The notes: a model not told the origin generated them from the sequence alone. 36,925 bases of DNA from Pseudomonas graminis (GCF_002093745.1 NZ_MTSB01000030.1:1-36925), one strand, 5' to 3'; numbered from the stretch's first letter, positions 15,594 to 22,746 are shown. A program made the numbers and translations.

Positions 15594-16180
15594 GAACTGC
15601 CGAGCACTACGCCGAGCAATTGCAGGCACTGCTGCCGCCCGGTCCTGCGTGGGACCCGGAGCGAGTGCCGGAAGTGCAGCAAGTCATCACGGGGCTTTCC
15701 CGCGAGTTTGCGCGCATCGATGGCCGGGCTTTCGACCTGCTTAACGAGATGGACCCCGCGACCGTCAGCGAGCTGGTGCCCGACTGGGAGCGGGTCATGA
15801 ACCTGCCCGATCCGTGTCTCGGGCTCAAACCCTTGTTCGCAGATCGGCGCTTGTCGGTGCGACAGCGGCTGGTGGCGACAGGAGGGCAGAACGCTGCGTT
15901 CTACATCGACATTGCCGTCAGCCAGGGCTACCCCGACGCCACCGTGACTGAACACCGAACGCCCCGTATGGGGCGTTCGCGTTTTGGTCAGGCGCACTTT
16001 GGCACCTGGAACGCGCAATTCATGTGGACCCTGAACACCGGCGGTCGCCAGCGGCTGGGACGGCGTTTCGGGGCGAGCTATTGGGGCGAGCGATTCGGGG
16101 TCAACCCCGGCGTCGCCATCGAGTGCCTGATCCGTCGAGCTGCACCGGCGCACAGCGTCGAATTCGTTAATTTCAACTGA
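15581..16180 (+). CDS. Mu gp48-like baseplate protein (DUF2313)
   Basis: A 199-residue DUF2313/YmfQ-type protein. The typical N-terminus (EHYAEQLQALLPPGPAWD) and the segment DLLNEMDPATVSELVPDWERVMNLPDPCLG are visible. In Mu-like tails this protein links the wedge to the tail fibre. The fibre gene follows after only ten bases. Confidence 0.85.
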   Translation: MVVIRTAEHYAEQLQALLPPGPAWDPERVPEVQQVITGLSREFARIDGRAFDLLNEMDPATVSELVPDWERVMNLPDPCLGLKPLFADRRLSVRQRLVATGGQNAAFYIDIAVSQGYPDATVTEHRTPRMGRSRFGQAHFGTWNAQFMWTLNTGGRQRLGRRFGASYWGERFGVNPGVAIECLIRRAAPAHSVEFVNFN

Positions 16181-16190
16181 GGAACACAAC

Positions 16191-17654
16191 GTGGATTATC
16201 CCAAGAGTGTGCCAAGCGTAGGCTTGGTCAGCGGTAAATTTGTAGATGAAAACCCGGCCACCGGCACGCCCGGCTCGCTGATCCCGGCGGCATGGGGGAA
16301 CTCGGTTACGCAGGAGATTTTGAATGCAATGGCCGCTGGCGGCGAGCTGCCGGACGAAACCAGAACAGATCAACTCGCATCGGCCATTACCCAGATTGGT
16401 TCGCAAGTCAGACAGGCCTATCGGGGTGCCGGTTTCGGGTATACAGCATCCGAAACCCTCCTGCCGGGAATAGCGGGGCACTGGCACAGGATCAACGTCG
16501 CAGGCATCACACTCACACTGCCTTCCAAAGCGAACGTGACGGTCGGTAAGTCCGTGACTTTTCACAACGCATCACCCGGAGCAGCAACCATCAAGGCCAG
16601 CGGTGCAGAGGTTATTTCTCTGTTCGGCTCTAGCAGCAATACGTTGCGGCTAAATGCTGCGGAGTGGGTGGAGCTTGTCTTTAACACTGACGCGATCTAC
16701 ATCACCAAGCGCGGCAAAATAACAGAGGTAGTGGGGATCGACTCTCAAAAAGTGCTCTCCTTCAATACCGATACTGCCTTTACAAAAGACCAGATGGAGT
16801 TACTGCTGCTAGACGCTACTGGCGGCAATCGTGCTTTCACACTGCCCTCCTCAAATGCTGCACTGGGCGTAAAGGACGTCATTGTTCGCAGGGTAGACGG
16901 CAGTGGCAACCGGCTGACCGTGAATGCAAGTGCCGGGGAAAAGATCAGGTTTCATACCCATTTAAATGCTGCTGGTTATTCCTTTCTGGTTCTTATGGGG
17001 GCTGGCGACTGGTGGCATCTGCGCAGCGATGGTGCCGGAAGCTGGTGGCCAATAGGGCGATATGACAGCACTCCTTTGGGACGGCCTGTTTTCGAGACAA
17101 CGACTTTGTTCAGCCCAGGAGGATATGGAGCGTTGAACGGTGGGCTTCTTAACCGCGCCGACTGGCCGTGGCTTTGGGATCATGCGCAAAAGTCAGGAAT
17201 GCTTTACACCGAAGCAGCTCGTACCGGTAAGGAAGGTGGATGGGCCAGTGGCGACGGCGCTCTGACCTTCCGAGAGCCGGAAGGCCGGGGCGAGTTCCTG
17301 CGGGTACTGGATGAGTCTCGGGGCGTCGACACGTCGCGTATCGCCGGTTCTTGGCAGGACGGTACTTGGCTCAGGACGGTGGCTCAGGAGTGGAGCGGGT
17401 CAGATGTAGAGACTGGCACCTACCTGCTGGGCAGCGGTCATGCCCAGGCAGATGGACGCCTCAACTCCACAGGCCCTAATGGCGTGTTGCCGATCGGTGC
17501 ATTGGTTCCAGCTGGAGGTTCTGAGTATCTCCGTGTAACGACAGATAACGGCGCGACGGGAGCTGCTATGAGGGACGACCAGCAACCGCTGAACAACTGG
17601 ATTCGTTTCCGTAGCCGCAACATGGCCTATCCCGGCCGTATTAAACTGATCTGA
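16191..17654 (+). CDS. Tail fibre (receptor-binding protein)
   Basis: A 487-residue fibre that should decide which strains are killed. The start is GTG 16191, with TGAGGA upstream. The N-terminal 60 residues (DYPKSVPSVGLVSGKFVDENPATGTPGSLIPAAWGN) are the conserved baseplate-attachment part. The shaft (about 90-280) has beta repeats. A collar-like block (LTFREPEGRGEFLRVLDESRGVD) precedes the tip, and the protein ends RSRNMAYPGRIKL, as phage collar fibres do. Base composition in the shaft (about 16600-17050) is more AT-rich than the tail genes upstream, in line with exchange of the host-range part. In P. syringae tailocins this gene and its chaperone are the most variable. Confidence 0.88.
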   Translation: MDYPKSVPSVGLVSGKFVDENPATGTPGSLIPAAWGNSVTQEILNAMAAGGELPDETRTDQLASAITQIGSQVRQAYRGAGFGYTASETLLPGIAGHWHRINVAGITLTLPSKANVTVGKSVTFHNASPGAATIKASGAEVISLFGSSSNTLRLNAAEWVELVFNTDAIYITKRGKITEVVGIDSQKVLSFNTDTAFTKDQMELLLLDATGGNRAFTLPSSNAALGVKDVIVRRVDGSGNRLTVNASAGEKIRFHTHLNAAGYSFLVLMGAGDWWHLRSDGAGSWWPIGRYDSTPLGRPVFETTTLFSPGGYGALNGGLLNRADWPWLWDHAQKSGMLYTEAARTGKEGGWASGDGALTFREPEGRGEFLRVLDESRGVDTSRIAGSWQDGTWLRTVAQEWSGSDVETGTYLLGSGHAQADGRLNSTGPNGVLPIGALVPAGGSEYLRVTTDNGATGAAMRDDQQPLNNWIRFRSRNMAYPGRIKLI

Positions 17655-17661
17655 GGACATT

Positions 17662-18228
17662 ATGCCTACTTACTTGATAGATGAATCCGGAGCTCTTATA
17701 GGGCCCGTCGAACTACCGATTGTCCCTGGACTGGGCGAGCAAACTCCCAGCAATGCGGTGAGCTTGCCGGAGTTGCTGAATCAGCCGAACACAGGCTTTG
17801 CCTGGACGATGGTCAATAATGAGCCGCAGCAGGTCATGGATCGTCGTGGCCCTATGTATCGCATAAACGACGGTTCATTAGAAGAATGGACACGTCTGGG
17901 TGCGCCTCCTGAAACGCTTACTACCAAGCCACGGCCTGGCAGATACTACGTTTGGAGAGAGGGTGAATGGGTTCTTGATACCGAAGCGCAGAAGGCCGCT
18001 TTGGCTTCCGCTGCTCTGCTTGTTCGTGACCAGCGTTTGCAGGAGGCAACTACACGTATCGCCCCGCTGCAGTATGCCGTAGAGCTGGAAGACGCAACTG
18101 AGGCCGAGAAGGCAAGTTTGCTCGAATGGAAACGCTACAGCGTCAAACTGAACCGGATCGAGCAAAGCCCTGATTACCCTTTCCAGATCGAATGGCCGTC
18201 ACTCCCCTCGGATGCAACGGCTTTGTAG
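17662..18228 (+). CDS. Tail fibre assembly chaperone (Caudo_TAP type)
   Basis: A 188-residue chaperone needed to fold and trimerise the fibre. The N-terminal half is fibre-specific; the C-terminal half has the family pattern of a long helix and a LLEWKRYSVKLNRIEQSPDYPFQIEWP tail. It follows the fibre by eight bases with TGAGGA upstream. The C-terminal YSVKLNRI...YPF...WP pattern is shared with the next two genes, which suggests they arose from this family. Confidence 0.85.
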   Translation: MPTYLIDESGALIGPVELPIVPGLGEQTPSNAVSLPELLNQPNTGFAWTMVNNEPQQVMDRRGPMYRINDGSLEEWTRLGAPPETLTTKPRPGRYYVWREGEWVLDTEAQKAALASAALLVRDQRLQEATTRIAPLQYAVELEDATEAEKASLLEWKRYSVKLNRIEQSPDYPFQIEWPSLPSDATAL

Positions 18229-18537
18229 AAACGACTGCGAAAGCGGCTTTTTTGTCTGATTTCCGGGGGGCTTCATATGCTCTCGGCATGATCAATGTCT
18301 ACATCATCCAACTAAAGTATTGGGAAAATAGCCGAGTGCAATGCAGGCCTGCTTCTTTGTGCGAGCGCTAACTATTTGAAAAGAGGTGTCGAGCGTTTCA
18401 TTAAGCTTTATTCATGGCGCTTGAAAAACAGCGTGCTGCAGATAACTTCAAGATTGCTGATGAATAATCGGGTGCGCATAAAGTGCCGGCCACTGATCAA
18501 GCACACTTGCTAAATAAATTATATAAAAGGAATTCAC
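18229..18537. other. AT-rich spacer before the duplicated-domain gene
   Basis: These 309 bases hold no convincing gene. A weak hairpin (CTGC-GAAA-GCGG at 18235-18246) with a run of six T's (18248-18253) may terminate the fibre transcript. The rest is AT-rich compared with its surroundings. The last 40 bases contain AAATTATATAAAAGGAA, which includes a possible -10 and the ribosome site of the next gene, so that gene may have its own promoter. No good -35 is visible. Confidence 0.4.
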
Positions 18538-19599
18538 ATGAACCTAGTCCCTCTCTCTCGTCACCCACAATGGGCAGATCAAGCCCACACGTCCATGACG
18601 CTATGGGTAATCGTTAGCGAACCCGGCTATATGGATCGTCAGGACGCTATATCGGTCTCTGCCAATCATCCGGACCCGCAATACGTAGCGCTTTTCAATC
18701 GGGCAATCGCCGGTGAGTTTGGTGAGATTCTTGAGCCGAGCGAGTTGATGATTCTGATGAGCGTCAACTCGGAGCGCAGCGTCTACCTGGGCAGCGCGAC
18801 CAAAAAAATCAACGAGCTGGATTTTCAACTGACCATCGTGCAAAACGCTATTGCATCGGGGTCTGCCACGGACGCTCAAATCAAATCCCGGCCTGCGCTG
18901 CAAGCCGAGCTTGATGCTTATTCGCTGTACCGGGCCCAGCTCTCCAATCTGGAACAGCTCACGGGCTTTCCGATGTCCTTCGTATGGCCCGTTCCGCCAG
19001 CGACGCCATTTGTTTACGTGGAACCACCGGTTGTGCCGACACCTCCTACAGGCGTGAGTGAAGACGAGCTGCCGTGGGTCATGAACAGCATTCGCAACCC
19101 TCGTTGGGTCGATCAAGCGCATACCGCTATCGTGCTTTTGATCGTCTTTGAAAAGACCAAAGATACCAAGGGCGAGGAGGCGGTGACTGTTGCTGCCAAC
19201 TCCCTGAAGCCGCAAGCCAGAGAGCTTTTCAATCGTGCCTTTAACGGTGCGTTTGGCGTGATTCTCGAGCCGATCGCGGAGGTGAGTACAGGCGACGTCA
19301 TGAGTCAACGCAGCGAATACTCGGCCATGGCCACTGCGAAAGTCGATTCGTTGATCAGCAGGCTGAGCACCGTACAGAGTGCCATTGAGGCCCAACAGAA
19401 AATCCTGCCTGCGTTACACGCTGAGCTCAACGCATATTGGCTCTACCGGGTGCAACTCGCCCAGCTCGATTCGCAGCCAGGCTTTCCGGAATCGTTCGTC
19501 TGGCCCATGCCGCCTGCGTCGCCTTTTGTGTACGCAAAGGCGACTGAATCGCCGACGCCTTTTATAGGCGTCAGTGCAGACGAACTGCCCAAGTCTTGA
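18538..19599 (+). CDS. Two-copy fibre-chaperone-like repeat protein
   Basis: A 353-residue protein built of two tandem copies of one domain (about 1-179 and 180-353, offset 178). Each copy has PxWxDQAHT near its start, LFNRAxxGxFGxILEP, a helical region, and a C-terminal YxLYRxQLxxLxxxxGFPxxFVWPxPPxxPFVY. The linker GVSxDELP is also duplicated. The C-terminal pattern resembles tail-fibre chaperones; I do not recognise the N-terminal part. A third copy is the gene at 19939-20436. No signal peptide is visible. AAGGAA lies five bases before the ATG. It could be an extra fibre chaperone, or a specificity or immunity factor. Confidence 0.75.
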   Translation: MNLVPLSRHPQWADQAHTSMTLWVIVSEPGYMDRQDAISVSANHPDPQYVALFNRAIAGEFGEILEPSELMILMSVNSERSVYLGSATKKINELDFQLTIVQNAIASGSATDAQIKSRPALQAELDAYSLYRAQLSNLEQLTGFPMSFVWPVPPATPFVYVEPPVVPTPPTGVSEDELPWVMNSIRNPRWVDQAHTAIVLLIVFEKTKDTKGEEAVTVAANSLKPQARELFNRAFNGAFGVILEPIAEVSTGDVMSQRSEYSAMATAKVDSLISRLSTVQSAIEAQQKILPALHAELNAYWLYRVQLAQLDSQPGFPESFVWPMPPASPFVYAKATESPTPFIGVSADELPKS

Positions 19600-19626
19600 C
19601 GCCCCGCACTGACGGGGCGTTGTTTT
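19599..19626 (+). terminator. Terminator after the two-copy gene
   Basis: ACGCCCCG (19599-19606), loop CACTGA, CGGGGCGT (19613-19620), followed by TGTTTT. The perfect 8-bp stem starts at the last base of the stop codon. A near-identical hairpin occurs at 20568-20595. Confidence 0.75.
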
Positions 19627-19702
19627 ATCCGCAGTGTTCATTGCGCATGCAACAGGAAAGCGTCATCGACTTGGGATGTAAGCAAACGACTCAGGAGGAC
19701 CA

Positions 19703-19775
19703 ATACCTACAAACCAGCAATACCTGCTGCCCATCCTCCCCAACGCCTGCCCTCAAGTCGGCGTTTTTGTTTCTG
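19703..19775 (+). pseudogene. 5' remnant of the endolysin gene, start codon lost
   Basis: Codons from 19703 align one for one with the first 24 codons of the intact endolysin at 20678: here IPTNQQYLLPILPNACPQVG, there MPINQQQLLHILPNAGPQAG, and both continue VFVS. The ribosome site is kept (AGGAGG at 19693-19698), but ATG has become ATA. After about 19775 the similarity fades, and the frame runs on without endolysin motifs. It is evidence for an old duplication of the chaperone-like gene plus endolysin unit. Confidence 0.75.
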
Positions 19776-19938
19776 TCATCGAAAACATTGCAATCGTTCA
19801 TCGAACACTTCAAACGCTGGTCAGAAACGCTGACAAGCGCTCCCTGCCACTCAGACTAAACAGGAGGTCCACTGACGCCCGCAAGCGTCAAACATTCATA
19901 ACTCCATACTCTCTTAATAGAAAATCAAAGGTATTCAT
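19776..19938. other. Spacer after the endolysin remnant
   Basis: No gene is visible here. TGACGC (19873-19878) and GCGTCA (19885-19890) form a 6-bp stem without a T run. AAAGG at the end serves as the ribosome site of the next gene. Confidence 0.4.
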
Positions 19939-20436
19939 ATGTACACAGTAATAAGCGCTCGTGATCCACGTTGGTCCGATATGACACACACATACATTAA
20001 TCTGTGGGTGTTGTTTGCAGAGTTTAAAGACACTTACGGCGAGGTGCCTTTCAGTGCGTCTCCCAACGACTCCGCTGCTCACGGAGTTGATCTGTTTAAC
20101 CGTGCCCTCGCCGGTGAGTTCGGCCCGGTTCTCGAACCGACCGAGGAGGCGGTCTTGCAGCTGGTGACGAGTCAGCGAAATAACTTATCAAGTAACGCTA
20201 CCTATCGAATCCACTCGTTGCTGGACGAACTGGATATTCTTCAGGACGCCATAGCAATGAATCTGGCGACCGAAGAGCAATTGAAATCCGTGCCAGCAAT
20301 AAACGCTGAGCTGTACGCGTTCCGTCTTTATCGCGTGCGGCTTTCCCTAATTGACACATTGCCAGGTTATCCTAGGAAGTTCGACTGGCCAGTGGCACCG
20401 GCGCAGCCTTTTGTGTACGTGCCGCCGTCTGAATAG
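19939..20436 (+). CDS. Single-copy fibre-chaperone-like protein
   Basis: A 165-residue protein forming the third copy of the domain found twice in the gene at 18538. It matches at DPRWSDMTHTYI, FKDTYGE, DLFNRALAGEFGPVLEP, and the C-terminal FRLYRVRL...PGYPRKFDWP...PFVY. It is clearly diverged from both tandem copies, so the duplication is not recent. It lies between the endolysin remnant and the intact endolysin. AAAGG lies seven bases before the ATG. Function is unknown; the C-terminus again suggests a link to fibre assembly. Confidence 0.75.
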   Translation: MYTVISARDPRWSDMTHTYINLWVLFAEFKDTYGEVPFSASPNDSAAHGVDLFNRALAGEFGPVLEPTEEAVLQLVTSQRNNLSSNATYRIHSLLDELDILQDAIAMNLATEEQLKSVPAINAELYAFRLYRVRLSLIDTLPGYPRKFDWPVAPAQPFVYVPPSE

Positions 20437-20478
20437 TTGGATATCTGGCAGGGCGTGCGCGATAACGAATGGCACCTG

Positions 20479-20505
20479 ACGTCGACGACTAACGTCGGCG
20501 TTATT
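20479..20505 (+). terminator. Terminator-like hairpin, possible second endolysin trace
   Basis: ACGTCGACG (20479-20487), loop ACTAA, CGTCGGCGT (20493-20501), then a T-rich tail. From 20496 the sequence (GGCGTTATTGTTTCTG) closely matches the endolysin codons 20-25 region (GGCGTTTTTGTTTCTG), including bases past the T run. It may therefore be a more decayed endolysin copy. Confidence 0.5.
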
Positions 20506-20567
20506 GTTTCTGCTTTCGATATTGCGACGTCCTGCCGGTGTGACGGTCACACACTACCCACGTCATG

Positions 20568-20595
20568 ACGCCCCGCACTGATGGGGCGTTTTTCT
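20568..20595 (+). terminator. Terminator before the endolysin
   Basis: ACGCCCCG (20568-20575), loop CACTGA, TGGGGCGT (20582-20589), followed by TTTTT. Stem and loop are nearly the same as at 19599-19626, so the terminator belongs to the duplicated unit. Endolysin transcription would have to pass it or begin after it. Confidence 0.75.
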
Positions 20596-20677
20596 GCAAT
20601 TCGAGTGACTCCCCAATCACGAGAGCTTCGTTAATTGGGGGGCACGGACGAGTGCTATAAGTGCGGCAGGAGTAGCC

Positions 20678-21223
20678 ATGCCAATCAACCAACAGCAACT
20701 ACTACACATCCTCCCCAACGCCGGCCCTCAAGCCGGCGTTTTTGTTTCTGCGCTCAACGCCGCCATGGCCCGTTACGCCATCAACACTCGCCTGCGTATC
20801 GCCGCGTTCATTGCCCAGATAGGGCATGAGTCCGGGCAGCTTCGGTATGTGCGTGAACTGGGTAACAACAGTTACCTGGCGAAGTACGACACGGGGCAGT
20901 TGGCGTTGCGTCTGGGCAATACGCCAGACGCCGATGGTGACGGTCAGCTTTATCGGGGGCGCGGGCTGATTCAGGTGACGGGGCGGGCCAATTATGAAGC
21001 GTGCGGGGAAGCGCTGGGGCTGGATCTGTTATGCCAGCCGCAACTGCTCGAACAGCCAGGCCACGCGGCCATGTCGGCGGCGTGGTTCTGGGACCGGGCC
21101 AACCTTAACGCACTGGCAGACAAGGGGGATTTTCTGATGATCACCCGGCGTATCAACGGTGGCACCAATGGCCTGGCGGATCGGCAAATGCTGTATCAGC
21201 GCGCGCTTGAGGTGCTGCCATGA
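20678..21223 (+). CDS. Endolysin, GH19 chitinase-like muramidase
   Basis: A 181-residue peptidoglycan-degrading enzyme that releases tailocin particles by lysis. The glycoside hydrolase 19 pattern is visible: Q-I-GHESG with general acid Glu51, YVRELGNNSYLAKY with the second carboxylate Glu60, YRGRGLIQVTGRANYEACG (92-110), and AAWFWDRANLNALAD. No signal peptide is seen, so it needs a holin. AGGAG is seven bases before ATG 20678. It overlaps the Rz-like gene by four bases. Codons 14-21 encode a perfect terminator-like hairpin. A truncated copy lies at 19703. Confidence 0.9.
   Translation: MPINQQQLLHILPNAGPQAGVFVSALNAAMARYAINTRLRIAAFIAQIGHESGQLRYVRELGNNSYLAKYDTGQLALRLGNTPDADGDGQLYRGRGLIQVTGRANYEACGEALGLDLLCQPQLLEQPGHAAMSAAWFWDRANLNALADKGDFLMITRRINGGTNGLADRQMLYQRALEVLP
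20717..20743 (+). terminator. Terminator-like hairpin inside the endolysin coding region
   Basis: AACGCCGGC (20717-20725), loop CCTCAA, GCCGGCGTT (20732-20740), then TTTGTTT. This is a perfect 9-bp stem with a T-rich tail, 39 bases into the gene. It encodes NAGPQAGVF, a peptide that may be conserved in the family. Translating ribosomes would prevent hairpin formation, so it could couple endolysin transcription to translation. Confidence 0.55.
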
Positions 21224-21726
21224 AAGTGCCGGATGTGCGCTTCCTGATCCTGGCATTCGTGCTGGGCGCGGGAATGGGTACATGGGCCGCCTGGAAATGG
21301 CAGGCGGCTCGCTATGACCTGCAACTGTCCTCGCAAGCGCTGACCTGGCAACACGAGCGCGAGCAGGCGGCCTTGGCAGTTATCAACTGGCAGAACGCCG
21401 AGCAAGCGCGGAGGCGGGCGCTGGAAGTCCGTCTGCAAAATAACGATACAACCCTTCACAAGGAGTTGAGCGATGCACAGACCTCTCAAGCTCGTTTGCG
21501 CGACCGTCTGGCCACTGCTGATCTGCGGCTGTCAGTCCTTCTCGCCAGCCCGCCCGCAGGCGACGGAGTGCCAGCCGCCGACGCCAGCGGCATGGTTCAT
21601 GGAAGCTCGCGAGGCGAACTTGACCCAGCGGCTGCTGGACGAATTGTCGCCATCACCGATGACGGTGATCAGGGATTGATCGCCTTGAAGGCCTGCCAAG
21701 CCTATGTGCGCGAGATTGCGCATTGA
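21220..21726 (+). CDS. i-spanin (Rz-like)
   Basis: A 168-residue inner membrane spanin subunit. An N-terminal transmembrane anchor (about 7-24, RFLILAFVLGAGMGTWAAW) is followed by a long periplasmic coiled coil (about 35-110). Rz proteins join the outer membrane lipoprotein Rz1 to fuse the two membranes in the last step of lysis. It fits the DUF2514 class of Pseudomonas spanins. The o-spanin gene is nested in its +1 frame. Start overlaps the endolysin stop (ATGA). Confidence 0.85.
   Translation: MKVPDVRFLILAFVLGAGMGTWAAWKWQAARYDLQLSSQALTWQHEREQAALAVINWQNAEQARRRALEVRLQNNDTTLHKELSDAQTSQARLRDRLATADLRLSVLLASPPAGDGVPAADASGMVHGSSRGELDPAAAGRIVAITDDGDQGLIALKACQAYVREIAH
21473..21679 (+). CDS. o-spanin lipoprotein (Rz1-like), nested within Rz
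   Basis: A 68-residue lipoprotein wholly inside the Rz gene in another frame. It has a basic start (MHRPLK), a hydrophobic core, and a lipobox LICGC with the lipid-bearing Cys at 19. Cys at the -2 position of the box is unusual. A Pro-rich stretch (SPARPQATECQPPTP) follows, as in lambda Rz1. AAGGAG lies seven bases before the ATG, a strong internal ribosome site that supports real translation. Confidence 0.8.
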   Translation: MHRPLKLVCATVWPLLICGCQSFSPARPQATECQPPTPAAWFMEAREANLTQRLLDELSPSPMTVIRD

Positions 21727-21774
21727 TGTTCCCCTCGGCTCCCCACCCTCGGCCATCGTGCCCCCGCCTGAATC

Positions 21775-21805
21775 CCGCCTCCGCAAGGAGGTGCGGCCCT
21801 CTTTT
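21775..21805 (+). terminator. Terminator at the 3' end of the tailocin cluster
   Basis: CGCCTCC (21776-21782), loop GCAA, GGAGGTG (21787-21793) with one G-T pair, followed by a pyrimidine-rich tail with four T's. It lies 49 bases past the Rz stop and separates the tailocin from trpG. Confidence 0.6.
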
Positions 21806-21850
21806 CAGCCTTGACAGGCTGTTCAATCGGTATCCTCCGGTACATTCATA

Positions 21851-21893
21851 TTGCACCGGCCCATTCGGTACGCTAATGTCCCGAAACGTACCG
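21851..21893 (+). promoter_or_regulatory. Predicted trpGDC promoter with inverted repeat
   Basis: TTGCAC (21851-21856) and TAATGT (21874-21879) with a 17-bp spacer form a fair sigma-70 promoter. CGGTACG (21866-21872) and CGTACCG (21887-21893) form a 7-bp inverted repeat around the -10, a possible operator. The start would lie about 46 bases before the leader peptide. Confidence 0.45.
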
Positions 21894-21931
21894 ATGAGAC
21901 CCCTTCCGTGACGACAGTCAGCAAGCTTTTG

Positions 21932-21976
21932 ATGCGCGTTATCAAGGCCCACGCCCGTTGGCGTTGGCGCGCCTGA
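21932..21976 (+). CDS. trpL: trp leader peptide
   Basis: A 14-residue reading frame, MRVIKAHARWRWRA, with two Trp codons close together near its end. It lies about 160 bases before trpG. Attenuation of trpGDC is reported for P. putida, and this peptide fits it. I see GC-rich hairpins downstream (for example CCGGC-CCT-GCCGG near 21992-22004), but no hairpin with a clear T run, so the terminator of the attenuator is not obvious. Confidence 0.65.
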   Translation: MRVIKAHARWRWRA

Positions 21977-22137
21977 CTATTTCCTTGCCGGCCCTGCCGG
22001 TCCCGTACCTGTATGCCTTCGATTTGTGATGTTTTCTGCCCCGGTCACCCCAAGCCTTGCGGCTGAAGGGGAGGCATGAGTGAAGCAGAATCCGGAAGGC
22101 CTGAATCACGTCAGTCAATCAAAAGGTTAATAGCAAA

Positions 22138-22737
22138 ATGCTGCTGATGATCGATAACTACGACTCCTTTACCTACAACGTCGTGCAGTACCTCGGTGAG
22201 CTGGGGGCAGACGTCAAAGTCATTCGCAATGACGAACTGACCATCGCCGAGATCGAAGCCCTCAAGCCCGAGCGCATCGTGGTCTCGCCCGGCCCGTGTA
22301 CACCCAATGAAGCCGGTGTCTCGCTGGAAGTGATCAACCACTTCGCGGGCAAGCTGCCGATCCTGGGCGTCTGCCTTGGGCACCAGTCCATCGGTCAGGC
22401 ATTTGGTGGCGAGGTGGTCCGCGCGCGTCAGGTGATGCATGGCAAGACCAGCCCTGTGGTTCACGAAGACGGGGGCGTGTTCGAAGGCCTTAATCATCCG
22501 TTGGTGGTCACCCGTTACCACTCGCTGGTGGTTAAAAGGGATACGCTGCCCGATTGCCTCGAAGTCACGGCATGGACATCGCTGGAAGACGGCTCGGTTG
22601 ACGAGATCATGGGCCTGCGTCACAAAACATTGAACGTGGAAGGGGTGCAGTTTCACCCTGAATCGATCCTGACCGAGCAGGGCCACGAGTTGTTTGCCAA
22701 CTTTCTCAAACAGAGCGGCGGCCATCGTCAGGTTTAA
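22138..22737 (+). CDS. trpG: Anthranilate synthase component II (glutamine amidotransferase)
   Basis: This 199-residue subunit makes ammonia from glutamine for TrpE, the first step of tryptophan synthesis from chorismate. The class I amidotransferase triad is visible: Cys79 in [15 protein letters not shown], and His173 and Glu175 in [13 protein letters not shown]. The N-terminal [13 protein letters not shown] and [11 protein letters not shown] are typical. AAAGG precedes the ATG. It starts the trpGDC operon; trpE must lie elsewhere, probably beyond the left edge. Confidence 0.97.
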   Translation: MLLMIDNYDSFTYNVVQYLGELGADVKVIRNDELTIAEIEALKPERIVVSPGPCTPNEAGVSLEVINHFAGKLPILGVCLGHQSIGQAFGGEVVRARQVMHGKTSPVVHEDGGVFEGLNHPLVVTRYHSLVVKRDTLPDCLEVTAWTSLEDGSVDEIMGLRHKTLNVEGVQFHPESILTEQGHELFANFLKQSGGHRQV

Positions 22738-22746
22738 GGACTTTTT

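Noticed and set aside
18289..18372. Short frame in the spacer before 18538 (about 27 codons)
   Set aside because: It has no ribosome site, and its composition is no different from its surroundings.
4430..21726. Complete Mu-like prophage
   Set aside because: No transposase, integrase, terminase, portal or capsid genes are present; only tail, control and lysis genes are found, which fits a tailocin.
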